Positions 15,417-23,803 of a stretch of 32,430 bases of DNA are shown here, one piece after another. The notes under the pieces are model-generated. The model was not told where the DNA came from. It saw only the letters and a program-made list of their open reading frames with translations, and did not search any database. Where the stretch lies: positions 1 through 32,430 of the forward strand of contig CADDZV010000013.1 in NCBI GenBank assembly GCA_902812875.1. The letters are read 5' to 3'. Position 1 is the stretch's first letter. Every line of letters begins with the position of its first letter. Origin of the DNA: Clostridiales bacterium. Lineage in GTDB: Bacteria > Bacillota > Sulfobacillia > CADDZV01. Made by a program: the position numbers and the translations under genes.

Positions 15417-16574
15417 CTATTGCCCCCTTCCCGGTGCTTGCGTGTCGATGGGCGGCTCGGCGGCGGTGGCCAAGGCCGCCATGTGCCGCTCATAAGCGCG
15501 CACCCGCCTGCCGATGATCGCAGTTACCGTGACAACAGTAAGGATGACGACGCCCTCAAGAATGGTGGTAACCTCGCGCGGCACCCCTGCCAGCGCCTGG
15601 ATGCCCAAGCCTCCCCGTTCCAGGAAGCCGAACAACAGTGACGACAGGATGATGCCGAAGGGGTTGTTGTTGGCCAAAAGAGCCACCGCGATGCCGCTGA
15701 AGCCGTAACCCTTGGGGAAGTCGATGTCGAGGTAGCCGAAGTACGTGAGCACGTCCGAAAGCCCCACAAGCCCGGCAATGGCACCGCTCAGGAGGAAAGC
15801 CTGGTATTGGATGTTCTTGGTGTTGATGCCCGCGGCCTCGGCCGCCTGCGGATTCTGGCCTACGGCCCGGAGCTCATATCCGAACGGCGTCCGCCACAAT
15901 AGGTAGTACACGGCCACGGCGGCCAGGATGGCCAGCACCAAAAACCAGTTGATCGCTACATAGTTGGGCATGTCGATGCCGATGGCATGCAGAAAACCGA
16001 GCATGGTGGGCATACGGGCGGTCGGCTGGATGGGGGGCATCCGCACACGGGGCGCCCCGAGCGTGCCCTGGTTTTGGTCCATGAAGACGTCGTGGATGAA
16101 ATACAGCATCACCGCCGAGGCGATGGAGTTCATCATGATGGTGGTGATGACCTCATGGGCACCGCGTTTTACCTTCAGGTAGATCGGCAGCCAGGCCCAG
16201 ATGACACCACCGGCGATGCCAAAAAGAATTACCAGCGGCAGGTGGATATACGCCGGTAGGCCCTTGATATATACGCCGGCCCACGAGGCGAAAAACGCAC
16301 CGAGGTAGTACTGGCCTTCTACGCCGATGTTGAACAAGCCGGCCTTGAAACCGATCGCCACCGCGAGACCGGAAAAGATCAGCGGTGTAGCCCGGTAGAA
16401 GATGCTGCCGATCGAGTCGAGCTGGCCGAGGTTGTACGAGATCATCACTGCGTACACTTGCAGCGGGTTTTTCCCAATGGCCAGCATGACGAACGCGCCG
16501 AGAATGGCCGAGATCAAAAGGGCACTGACGGGCCCGAGCAGGCTAAGGCCCAGCGAGACCCACCGGCGTTTCAT
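15417..16574 (-). CDS. Nucleoside-type ABC importer permease 1 (NupP/YufP-like)
   Basis: A 385-residue BPD_transp_2 permease with about ten hydrophobic segments. Typical motifs are YRATPLIFSGLAVAIGFKAG, LFNIGVEGQYYLGAFFASW, VKRGAHEVITTIMMNSIA and the coupling-helix region FGYELRAVGQNPQAAEAAGI. A periplasm-like external loop (about residues 170-215) separates the halves, as expected for the larger permease of this family. It overlaps the upstream ATPase gene by 4 bp and is followed after 2 bp by the second permease, so translation is likely coupled along the operon. Confidence 0.92.
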   Translation of the reverse strand: MKRRWVSLGLSLLGPVSALLISAILGAFVMLAIGKNPLQVYAVMISYNLGQLDSIGSIFYRATPLIFSGLAVAIGFKAGLFNIGVEGQYYLGAFFASWAGVYIKGLPAYIHLPLVILFGIAGGVIWAWLPIYLKVKRGAHEVITTIMMNSIASAVMLYFIHDVFMDQNQGTLGAPRVRMPPIQPTARMPTMLGFLHAIGIDMPNYVAINWFLVLAILAAVAVYYLLWRTPFGYELRAVGQNPQAAEAAGINTKNIQYQAFLLSGAIAGLVGLSDVLTYFGYLDIDFPKGYGFSGIAVALLANNNPFGIILSSLLFGFLERGGLGIQALAGVPREVTTILEGVVILTVVTVTAIIGRRVRAYERHMAALATAAEPPIDTQAPGRGQ

Positions 16575-18127
16575 GCCTTTTCACCTCCGACCGGTGCCGG
16601 GGTGTCCCGGCGGATGCCTAGCATGTACTCGCCGATGGTGGTGGCCGGCAGGGTGCCAGGCACAAATTCAGTGACGATTTGGCCGCGGTACATGACGATG
16701 ACGCGGTCGCTCAGGGCCAGTACCTCTTCGAGGTCGGCCGAGACAAGGAGGATCGCGAGTCCCTCGGCCCGGGCAGCCAAAAGCCTTTGCCACACAAATT
16801 CCGTGGCCCCCACGTCGAGACCGCGGGTGGGCTGGGACGCCACGATCGCGGTGGGTGAGGAGCTCATTTCCTTGGCGAGAATGAGTTTTTGTTGGTTTCC
16901 GCCGGAAAGCGTCTCCACACGCCCGTTGATGTCGGGCGTGCGCACGTCGTACGTCCTGATGAGACTGCGTACCCGATCCTTGATGCGCCCCAGGTCATAG
17001 AATACTCCCCGGCGGTATTCCGTCGCCCGGTGGTAGCCGAGCATGGCGTTCTCCCACACGCTCATGGGCAGTACCAGACCTTGCCGCTGGCGGTCCTCAG
17101 GTATGAAGGCTACGCCGGAATTGCGAATTGTGCTGGGGGGCCGGCCGGTAATGTCGCGTCCGAGCAATATGACCTTGCCCCGAGCGACGGGGCGCAGGCC
17201 CATAATCCCTTCCACGAGCTCGGTTTGCCCGTTGCCTTCCACGCCGGCCACACCCAAAATCTCGCACTGCCGCACCACAAAACTGACGCCGCTTACGGCT
17301 TCGCGGCGATGGGCACCGAGCACGGTGAGGTCGCGCACCTCCAGCACCCCGATCGGCGGACCGCCGAGTTTAACCGGCGGTTTTTCCAGGTGAAATAGTA
17401 CCGGACGGCCTACCATCATTTCCGCCAGCTGTTCCTTGGTGGCCTGGGAGGCCGGGACGGTGCCGATGACACGGCCGGCCCGGAGGACGGTGATCCGGTC
17501 GGCAATCTCGAGGACCTCGTCGAGTTTGTGGCTGATGAAAATAATTGTTTTGCCTGCCTGGCGCAGCGACTGCAGGTTGGCAAAAAGCTCTTCAACTTCA
17601 TGCGGCACAAGTACAGCCGTAGGCTCGTCCAGAATGATGATGCTGGCACCACGGTACAGTACCTTCAAAAGCTCTACACGCTGCTGGGCGCCGACGGACA
17701 GGTTTTCGACCAACTCGGTCGGGTCGAGCTCAAACTGATACTGGGCAGCCAGCTCGCGGATGCGTGCCTCGGCTTCGCGGGGACTGAATATGCCTCCCCG
17801 TGCATGCTCTTCGCCCAAGACGATGTTTTCTGCCACTGTAAACCGCGGTATGAGCATAAAATGCTGGTGCACCATGCCAATGCCGAGCCGGGCCGCGTCA
17901 CGGGGACCACGCATCTGGATGCGGCGCCCGTCCAAAATGATCTGGCCTTCGTCCGGCTGGTAAAGCCCCGCGATGATACGCATCAATGTGGATTTGCCGG
18001 CCCCGTTTTCTCCTACGATGGCGTGTATTTCACCGCGTTGGATGGCGAGGTTGATATCGCGGTTGGCAACCACGCCCGGGAACCGTTTGGTGATGCCGGT
18101 GAGGGTAAGAAGTGGGGTTTCTGCCAT
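16571..18127 (-). CDS. Nucleoside-type ABC importer ATPase with two nucleotide-binding domains (NupO/YufO-like)
   Basis: A 518-residue duplicated ABC ATPase. Domain 1 has Walker A GENGAGKS (39-46), the Q-loop region VHQHFMLIPRFTVAENI, the family-typical signature LSVGAQQ (143-149) and Walker B IIILDEP (163-169). Domain 2 has a degenerate Walker A (GVEGNGQTEL), signature LSGGNQQK and a Walker B region with IVASQPTRGLDVG, where the usual catalytic Glu is replaced by Gln. This asymmetry is normal for the family: only one composite site is fully active. It powers import through the two permeases. It follows the lipoprotein gene across an 86-bp gap that contains a stable hairpin. Confidence 0.94.
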   Translation of the reverse strand: MAETPLLTLTGITKRFPGVVANRDINLAIQRGEIHAIVGENGAGKSTLMRIIAGLYQPDEGQIILDGRRIQMRGPRDAARLGIGMVHQHFMLIPRFTVAENIVLGEEHARGGIFSPREAEARIRELAAQYQFELDPTELVENLSVGAQQRVELLKVLYRGASIIILDEPTAVLVPHEVEELFANLQSLRQAGKTIIFISHKLDEVLEIADRITVLRAGRVIGTVPASQATKEQLAEMMVGRPVLFHLEKPPVKLGGPPIGVLEVRDLTVLGAHRREAVSGVSFVVRQCEILGVAGVEGNGQTELVEGIMGLRPVARGKVILLGRDITGRPPSTIRNSGVAFIPEDRQRQGLVLPMSVWENAMLGYHRATEYRRGVFYDLGRIKDRVRSLIRTYDVRTPDINGRVETLSGGNQQKLILAKEMSSSPTAIVASQPTRGLDVGATEFVWQRLLAARAEGLAILLVSADLEEVLALSDRVIVMYRGQIVTEFVPGTLPATTIGEYMLGIRRDTPAPVGGEKA

Positions 18128-18155
18128 AATGATGTCCCCTCTTTAAACATGCAAG

Positions 18156-18185
18156 CGGGGGGTGACCCGTGGGGGCCACCCCCCG
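18156..18185 (-). promoter_or_regulatory. Intercistronic hairpin between the lipoprotein and ATPase genes
   Basis: On the minus strand CGGGGGGTG and CACCCCCCG form a 9-bp GC-only-type stem around a 12-nt loop. It lies after the bmpA-like stop and before the ATPase start. No T-run follows it, so it is not a full terminator. Such hairpins often stabilise the upstream message or cause partial termination, allowing more binding protein than ATPase to be made. Confidence 0.6.
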
Positions 18186-18213
18186 TTACATATTTGTTTA
18201 GGTCACCCCGGGA

Positions 18214-19308
18214 TTAATGACCGCTCGAGCCCACTGCCTTCTTGAAGGTGTCGTTGAATTCCTTCATGGAGGTAGGCACGACGATCTCGCCGCTGATGAT
18301 CTTTTGCTTGAGCTCGTCGAGCTTCGGCTGGATGTCGGACATCATGTCCTTGTTGTACTGGTTTATGCTGTAGTCCACGCCGCCTTCCTTGAGGCCGAAG
18401 TACTGCGGCCCCGCGGTGAACTGGCCCTGGGTGAAGGCCTTGATCGTGTCGTAAACCGCCACGTCGACCTTCTTGCGCATGGACGTGAGGATGTACGGGC
18501 GCTCATCCTCGGGTGCCGTCAGCGACTGGTCAGCGTCCACGCCGATGGCGAGCTTCTTTTGTTCGGCCGCGGCCTTGAACACGCCTTCACCGGTCTTGCC
18601 GGAGGCATGGTAGACGATGTCGGCACCGGCCTGGTATTCGGCGGTGGCCAGTTCATACCCCTTGGTGGGGTTGGCGAACGCATCAGACGTGGTGCCTGCG
18701 TACTTGGAGATCACCTTGATCTTGGGGTTGATGTAGTACACCCCAGCGGTGTAGCCGGCCTCAAACTTTTCGATCAGCGGGATCTGCATACCGCCGACAA
18801 AACCGACCGTGTTGGTCTTGGTCTTGAGAGCGGCAGCCGCCCCGACCAGGAACGAACCCTCGTTTTCCTTGAACTGCAGGCAGGCTACGTTCGGCAGGTT
18901 GCCCTCGGGGCAGGAGTCGATGATGGCAAACTTGGTATTCGGGAAGTCCTTGGCGACATTCGCGATCGCGTCCGTGAAGAGGAAGCCTACGCCGAAGATG
19001 AGCTGGTAGCCTTGCTCAGCCAGCGTGCGGAGCAGCGCCTCGCGGTCTTCGCCCGTTCCGGTAGGTTCAAGTTCGGAGGTCTGCAACTTGGTACCAAATT
19101 CCTGCCTGGCCTGGTCGAGCCCGGCAGCGGCCATGTCATTGAACGACAGGTCACCGCGGCCGCCGACGTCGTAGACGATGCCTACCTTCCACTGCGGTTG
19201 CTCCGTCTGCTGCGGGGGCGCAGGCTTTTGGCCGCACGCTGTCGCCAGCAGGCTGACGATCAGCATGAGCACGATTGCCCACGCGTAGCCTTTCCTTAGA
19301 CCCTTCAC
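18214..19308 (-). CDS. BmpA/Med-family substrate-binding lipoprotein (nucleoside importer)
   Basis: A 364-residue lipoprotein: signal peptide with lipobox LATAC (lipidated Cys25), a short Pro/Gln linker and a type I periplasmic-binding fold. Family landmarks are VGIVYDVGGRGDLSFNDMAA, GYQLIFGVGFLFTDAIANVA, FLVGAAAALKTKTNTVGFVGG and GADIVYHASGKTGEGVF. PnrA/BmpA proteins bind purine nucleosides; the DVGGRGDLSFND block is part of the ligand site region. It is the first gene of the importer operon. GTG 19308 has AGGAGGG about 10 nt upstream. A leader stem-loop is visible upstream but did not match a known purine riboswitch. Confidence 0.92.
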   Translation of the reverse strand: MKGLRKGYAWAIVLMLIVSLLATACGQKPAPPQQTEQPQWKVGIVYDVGGRGDLSFNDMAAAGLDQARQEFGTKLQTSELEPTGTGEDREALLRTLAEQGYQLIFGVGFLFTDAIANVAKDFPNTKFAIIDSCPEGNLPNVACLQFKENEGSFLVGAAAALKTKTNTVGFVGGMQIPLIEKFEAGYTAGVYYINPKIKVISKYAGTTSDAFANPTKGYELATAEYQAGADIVYHASGKTGEGVFKAAAEQKKLAIGVDADQSLTAPEDERPYILTSMRKKVDVAVYDTIKAFTQGQFTAGPQYFGLKEGGVDYSINQYNKDMMSDIQPKLDELKQKIISGEIVVPTSMKEFNDTFKKAVGSSGH

Positions 19309-19480
19309 CTGCTTTTACCCTCCTATTGCTTAGGTTTTTTGTGGCGCCTATTCCTCGGCGGGCATGCCACAAGCGAGTTGATATTCAACGCGGGCGCCGG
19401 TTTTCCTCTCTGTAAAGTTGTGGTTATTTTGAGAGCCATCATCTGGAGTCTGGGCTGCCAGCCATGGTACATTAAGGCGT
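19309..19480. other. Divergent intergenic region with leader hairpin
   Basis: This 172-bp stretch separates the importer operon (-) from the MFS gene (+). On the minus strand the importer leader can form an outer stem TTGTGG/CCACAA with an inner CGCC/GGCG stem (about 19339-19372), followed by an A-run and the Shine-Dalgarno. The conserved purine-riboswitch loops were not found. No confident promoter could be assigned on either strand. Confidence 0.35.
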
Positions 19481-20773
19481 ATGTCCGACGAATCGCTTTT
19501 TTCCGCCTACCGCCGCCGAGTGGCCGGTTTTTCCAAGAACGCCCGGCTTTTTACCATCGCGTCCACCGCCGCCGCGGTGGCAGGTAGCCTTTATAGTCTT
19601 TTGTTCAACCTTTACCTTTTGGCTGTCGGGTACAGCACGGGATTTCTTGGGCTTTTGGTTTCGCTCTCGTCCGTAGCTTCGGTCGTTTTTGCGGTGCCGG
19701 CTGGACGGCTGGCGACTGTCATGGGACACAGGCGGCTAATGCTGGTGGCAGCTGCGGCCACGGCGGTGGTGATGCTGGCCCAGGTGCAGTGGCCGTCACC
19801 CGCGGTGCTCGTCGTGGGGACGATACTGGCAGCCATGGAAAACACCGCCCTCAGCGTGGTGGGCGGTCCCTTCATGACCGAAAACAGCACGTCAGAAGAG
19901 CGTGCGCACCTGTTCACGATCCAGGGGGCCCTGGGGATGGCCTCGGGGGTGGCGGGCAACATCCTCGGCGGCGCCCTCCCGGTGGTGATCGCGGCGCTAA
20001 CCGGTTGGCGGCCGCAGGACCCGCAGGCGCTCAGATACGCCATGCTGGGCGGCATTTTGGTGTTGTTCGTGCCGGTACTTTGGCCATTGTGGGAAATCAG
20101 CGAGACCAATAACAGAGAACAAGAGACGAGGCTGTACGTCACACCGAGCCCCGCTGGTGAGGATGGGAAAAAGGGCGTCGGACAGGTCATTGGACATGCT
20201 CTCGGTTTGGTGCAGCCCGTCCTGGTATTCAAGCTCGCCCTCCCGTCACTGGTAACGTCTTTAGGTGCGGGCCTGATCGTGCCATTTTTCAACGTTTTCT
20301 ACCAGCACCTGGGCGGTGAGCCCGGCACCATCGGCTTGATTTTCGCGGCCCAGTCGGTACTTACGGCCGCTGCCTACCTGGTGGCACCGGTCCTGGCTGC
20401 CCGCTGGGGAAAGGTGCACATGGTCAGTTACGTGCAGGTGGCGTCCGTACCGTTTCTTCTGGCGATGGCTTTGGCAACCGGTCTTTGGTGGGCGGCCGGC
20501 TGGGGATTGATACGCAACGCCCTCATGAACATGGCCAATCCGATCTCGTCAACCTTCAGCATGGAAATCCTGGACCCGCAAGAGCGTGCGGCGGCCAACG
20601 GGGTATTCACGATCGCCTGGAGCCTCGGATGGGCGGTGGCTTCCCCGATCGCCGGACTACTCATGGAAACCGTGTCCTACCGGGCCGCATATTGGCCGGC
20701 TGCGGTGCTCTATTTGGCCGGCGCTGCCATCAACCTGTGGTTCTTCGGGCATTACGACCGGTTGCACGCATGA
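19481..20773 (+). CDS. Major facilitator superfamily transporter
   Basis: A 430-residue protein with about twelve hydrophobic segments. The loop between helices 2 and 3 reads PAGRLATVMGHRRLMLVAAA, a form of the MFS motif GxLaDrxGrrr. A soluble central loop (about residues 205-235, NNREQETRLYVTPSPAGEDG) divides the two six-helix halves. Motifs such as FMTENSTSEERAHLFTIQGA and MEILDPQERAAANGVFTIAW mark it as an uncharacterised drug/metabolite efflux type; the substrate is unknown. ATG 19481 has AAGG a few bases upstream. It is followed after 56 bp by the Hsp20 gene on the same strand. Confidence 0.88.
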   Translation: MSDESLFSAYRRRVAGFSKNARLFTIASTAAAVAGSLYSLLFNLYLLAVGYSTGFLGLLVSLSSVASVVFAVPAGRLATVMGHRRLMLVAAAATAVVMLAQVQWPSPAVLVVGTILAAMENTALSVVGGPFMTENSTSEERAHLFTIQGALGMASGVAGNILGGALPVVIAALTGWRPQDPQALRYAMLGGILVLFVPVLWPLWEISETNNREQETRLYVTPSPAGEDGKKGVGQVIGHALGLVQPVLVFKLALPSLVTSLGAGLIVPFFNVFYQHLGGEPGTIGLIFAAQSVLTAAAYLVAPVLAARWGKVHMVSYVQVASVPFLLAMALATGLWWAAGWGLIRNALMNMANPISSTFSMEILDPQERAAANGVFTIAWSLGWAVASPIAGLLMETVSYRAAYWPAAVLYLAGAAINLWFFGHYDRLHA

Positions 20774-20829
20774 CCATGCCGGCGGCAGGGAATCCTACGG
20801 CTGTCATAACTTTGCGGGAGGGATGCCTG

Positions 20830-21426
20830 TTGAGCATCATGCGCTGGGATCCATTCGATTTGGGGCGGTTCCGCGACGACATCAACCGCATGGTGGAATC
20901 CACTTTTCAGCGGACGCCGTTTGCCGGGCGCGGGGCCTGGGAGCCGGACATCGACCTTTATCAGACGGACAAAGACGTAGTTGTGGAGGTGGAGCTGCCC
21001 GGGGTGGAACCGGACAACATGGAGGTTTCCATCGCCCACCGGGCGGTGACCATTTTCGCCGAAACCAAGCCACGGGACGACTTCAACCGCATCGACAACG
21101 AAGGATACTATTTCCGCGAGCGCCGCTGGGGCAAGTTTGTACGCACGATTGCCTTTCCGGTGGAAGTGATGCCCGAGAAGGCCAAGGCCACCTACCGCCA
21201 TGGAGTGCTCAAAATCGTGGCTCCCAAGGTAGAGACGGCCACCCGGCGTACCTTGCCCATCACGGTGGAGGATGAAGGGGCGCACACCGGCACCAAGGCG
21301 GCGGCAGAAGAGACAACTGCACGGCGGGATACACCCGGCCCGGCCACTAGCATGTCGCCCGGGGAAGGCCGGCACCTTCACATCGAGGGCACCCCGGAGG
21401 GGCGGGAATTCCCGCGTGGTGTGTAG
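20830..21426 (+). CDS. Small heat-shock protein, Hsp20/alpha-crystallin family
   Basis: A 198-residue holdase chaperone. The N-terminal arm (MSIMRWDPFDLGRFRDDINR) leads to an alpha-crystallin domain at about 36-135 (PDIDLYQTDKDVVVEVELPG, GYYFRERRWGKFVRTIAFP, KATYRHGVLKIVAPK). It is followed by the oligomerisation I-x-I-like LPITV (142-146) and an unusually long tail of about 50 residues rich in Gly, Glu, Thr and Pro; most bacterial Hsp20 proteins end shortly after the I-x-I motif. TTG 20830 is chosen because GGGAGGG lies 7-8 nt upstream; ATG 20839 is an alternative. No CIRCE or other heat-shock operator was recognised. A strong terminator follows. Confidence 0.93.
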   Translation: MSIMRWDPFDLGRFRDDINRMVESTFQRTPFAGRGAWEPDIDLYQTDKDVVVEVELPGVEPDNMEVSIAHRAVTIFAETKPRDDFNRIDNEGYYFRERRWGKFVRTIAFPVEVMPEKAKATYRHGVLKIVAPKVETATRRTLPITVEDEGAHTGTKAAAEETTARRDTPGPATSMSPGEGRHLHIEGTPEGREFPRGV

Positions 21427-21454
21427 TTTTCCGCGCCCATGGGCAGGACCCGGC

Positions 21455-21480
21455 GGCGGGGCAGAAAGCCCCGCCTTTTT
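21455..21480 (+). terminator. Intrinsic terminator after the Hsp20 gene
   Basis: GGCGGGGC and GCCCCGCC form a perfect 8-bp stem with a 5-nt AGAAA loop, followed by TTTTT. It overlaps by one base the stop of the convergent gerC-like gene. Confidence 0.9.
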
Positions 21481-22709
21481 CATGGTCCGGTGGCCCCGCG
21501 CCAGCGGCCCTGTTCGAGTACTTTGGTCTGCACATGTATTGTGATGACCGCGTCTTTGTACGCCTGGTCCCAGTCCAGATTGATAAAGTCACGGTAATTC
21601 TGAGCTTGCATGCGGAGCCCGAGGCCAAACACGTCCGACTGAACCGCTTGTGTCAAGGCCACCGTATCGCCAATGACTTTGGCAAAATGTTGGTTCATCT
21701 GGGTGGTAAAGCGGGCAATGTTGGTAGGGTTCATGAAGTTCAGGCTGGTGGTGGATTCCGGTACCTTGACCGACATGGCCATGCCTATATCTATATGCAC
21801 CCGGCCATCCTGCACCCGGTATTGGTAGGACCGGCGGACGCGGGCGATCTCCACGGTAACCTTGCCTTGGTCCACCTGGACATCGCACCTTTGTCCGCCA
21901 TGGCCGCCGATCAGGAGGGTGGCGGACATGCCCTGCTGTTGGTCGAGTTTTCCTACCATTTTATCGCCGTGGAACAGGGCCAGGCCGTCGTACCGGTAAG
22001 TCACGGTGCTCTTGGACATGTCTGCGGATTGTTCTCCGCCTCGGCCGGATCCGGACGAGCCGCCCTTGCCAGGGGGGCTGCCGCCCATTGTCTGGACCGC
22101 AGGTGCAGCCTCCAGCATGACCACTACCGGTTCCACGCCGGGGTCAAAATAGTCAGCGACGTTCTTGAAAAGGAAGGAAATCGGAGCCTCGCCGCGTTGG
22201 GCGAGGGAATTGACGGTATCCCACATGGCCATGGCAGCCAGCGGTTCCTCCGCAGGGGCGACGTCGAAAAGATCCCTGGCCGGCCCGGCGGTGACCACCA
22301 TGATCAGCCGCGCGGAGATGTAGTGCTCACGCAAAAGAGCGTCCCAGATCGGCAGAAGACCGCGGCGGGCGATGTCTTCCGATACCGCCACCAGCATGAG
22401 CTGGCCAAGGTACACGTTGAACTCCAGCTGGTTTTCTGCCTCCTTGAGCGCGGCCAGGAATGAATCCCCTTCGCCAGTGACGTGGAGGCCGGTAAGGGCA
22501 CCGCCTCCACCGGCGGCTCTTCCGGCACCAGTGGCCACCGCACTTGGAATTGAGAGCGTGACACTGTAGTTCCCGCCCGGGGCCGGATCCACGCCCAAGC
22601 CGAGAACGAAATCTGTTTTCTCTGTTTCCACTTCGTCCCAGCAGCCGGAAACCAGGGTGGCCAGGGCAACGGCGAGCAACAGCGCGGCGAGGCGGTATAG
22701 GAATTTCAT
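21480..22709 (-). CDS. Ger(x)C family spore germination lipoprotein (GerC subunit)
   Basis: A lipoprotein of about 409 residues with signal peptide and lipobox LVSGC (Cys23), followed by WDEVETEKTDFVLGLGVDPA, the usual GerC start (C-W-D-x-x-E). The C-terminal domain shows FMNPTNIARFTTQMNQHFAK and VQSDVFGLGLRMQAQN, typical of the family. GerC is the lipidated subunit of nutrient germinant receptors in the spore inner membrane, placed on the outer face. A Gly/Ser-rich insertion (about residues 197-225) is a likely flexible loop. ATG 22709 is preferred over 22736 because it starts the signal peptide and follows AAGGTGGG; it overlaps the gerB-type stop by 4 bp. Confidence 0.92.
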   Translation of the reverse strand: MKFLYRLAALLLAVALATLVSGCWDEVETEKTDFVLGLGVDPAPGGNYSVTLSIPSAVATGAGRAAGGGGALTGLHVTGEGDSFLAALKEAENQLEFNVYLGQLMLVAVSEDIARRGLLPIWDALLREHYISARLIMVVTAGPARDLFDVAPAEEPLAAMAMWDTVNSLAQRGEAPISFLFKNVADYFDPGVEPVVVMLEAAPAVQTMGGSPPGKGGSSGSGRGGEQSADMSKSTVTYRYDGLALFHGDKMVGKLDQQQGMSATLLIGGHGGQRCDVQVDQGKVTVEIARVRRSYQYRVQDGRVHIDIGMAMSVKVPESTTSLNFMNPTNIARFTTQMNQHFAKVIGDTVALTQAVQSDVFGLGLRMQAQNYRDFINLDWDQAYKDAVITIHVQTKVLEQGRWRGATGP

Positions 22710-23803
22710 TTTCCCACCTTCTCCCGCGCCCGCCACTCAGCTACCAGTACCAGCACAAGGGCAATGCCAAGTTCGGTTACCAGGCTGAGCCTCGTCACGG
22801 CCGTGGCGAGGCTGCGGGCCTGCGACTGCGTAGACGGCATGAGGGCGATGAGTGCCACCACGGCGGCTAGCGGCAGGCTCACGAGCCGCCGCTCAGGGAT
22901 GCCAGTCAGTTCCGTCATGCCGGCCACGGCGGCAGTGAACAGGGCACAATAACGCGTGTACAGGGCCACGATCCACGTCATCAGGAAAATGGTTTCCGTC
23001 CGCTCGATGAGTCGGCCGGGCAGGTGGGCAGCTTTGACGGCATCAAGAATGGGAAAGGTGTAATGGGGGGTGGAAGCGCCCAGTACCCCGACCGTAACCA
23101 GGGCGGAGACGGTGACGGCCATGCCCATGACTCCTGCGCCTACCGCGATACTACGGGCGGCTTTCTGCGGCTGGGCCACATGGGCGATGAAAAAATACAG
23201 GGCTTCCAGACCGGGCACCTGCACGGTGCCCATGGCCATACCCTCCAGAATCGGGACCAGATGGCCGGTCAGTACAGGCCGCACGTGCAGGGGGTTGAAG
23301 TTTTCCAGGGCCGTCAGGGCTGCCCCCATTCCCAGCGCCAGCAAGAGCGGAGCCAGCATTACGTTCATGCGGGCCATGGCCAGTATGGGCTGCTGGGCCG
23401 CATACCAACTGGTGACTACCAGAATGAGAACGATGAGCCACGCGGGCGTCAGGGCCAAAAGGGCAGACCTGACTACCTCTGTGGTCATGCGCACGGTGAT
23501 GGCACTGGCCACAAGACAGTAAGCCGCCAGGACAAAGCTCAGGAGCCACCCCAGGGGCCGCCCGAGCAGGACCTGGGCGAAGCGCACGACCGTCTGGCCG
23601 GGAAAGTTACGGGCCAGCACCCCAATCAATGTTCCGGCCACGGCGGTGACAAGACCCACGGCAGCCATAAATAGCCAGGCATCGCGCCCGGCAATGCGGT
23701 AGGCATCCGGCATGTGCACCAGCAGGCCGCCGCCAGCCAGTATGCTGATCACGAACCAGGCCAGTTCGCCCGGGCCCAGGCCCCGTTCACGCTGCTGGTT
23801 CAT
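22706..23803 (-). CDS. GerB-type spore germination permease (APC superfamily)
   Basis: A 365-residue membrane protein with ten hydrophobic segments, starting with LGPGELAWFVISILAGGGLL, as GerAB-family proteins do, and containing ARNFPGQTVVRFAQVLLGRP and PGLEALYFFIAHVAQPQKAA. GerB subunits bind the germinant (amino acid or other nutrient) within an APC-type fold and pass the signal to GerA. The germinant cannot be predicted. ATG 23803 overlaps the gerA stop by 4 bp and the stop overlaps gerC by 4 bp, so the three subunits are translationally linked. Confidence 0.93.
   Translation of the reverse strand: MNQQRERGLGPGELAWFVISILAGGGLLVHMPDAYRIAGRDAWLFMAAVGLVTAVAGTLIGVLARNFPGQTVVRFAQVLLGRPLGWLLSFVLAAYCLVASAITVRMTTEVVRSALLALTPAWLIVLILVVTSWYAAQQPILAMARMNVMLAPLLLALGMGAALTALENFNPLHVRPVLTGHLVPILEGMAMGTVQVPGLEALYFFIAHVAQPQKAARSIAVGAGVMGMAVTVSALVTVGVLGASTPHYTFPILDAVKAAHLPGRLIERTETIFLMTWIVALYTRYCALFTAAVAGMTELTGIPERRLVSLPLAAVVALIALMPSTQSQARSLATAVTRLSLVTELGIALVLVLVAEWRAREKVGK

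Noticed and set aside
18217-19299. 360-codon plus-strand frame opposite the BmpA-like lipoprotein
   Set aside because: Its composition mirrors codon-position bias of the true gene on the minus strand; no Shine-Dalgarno and no domain.
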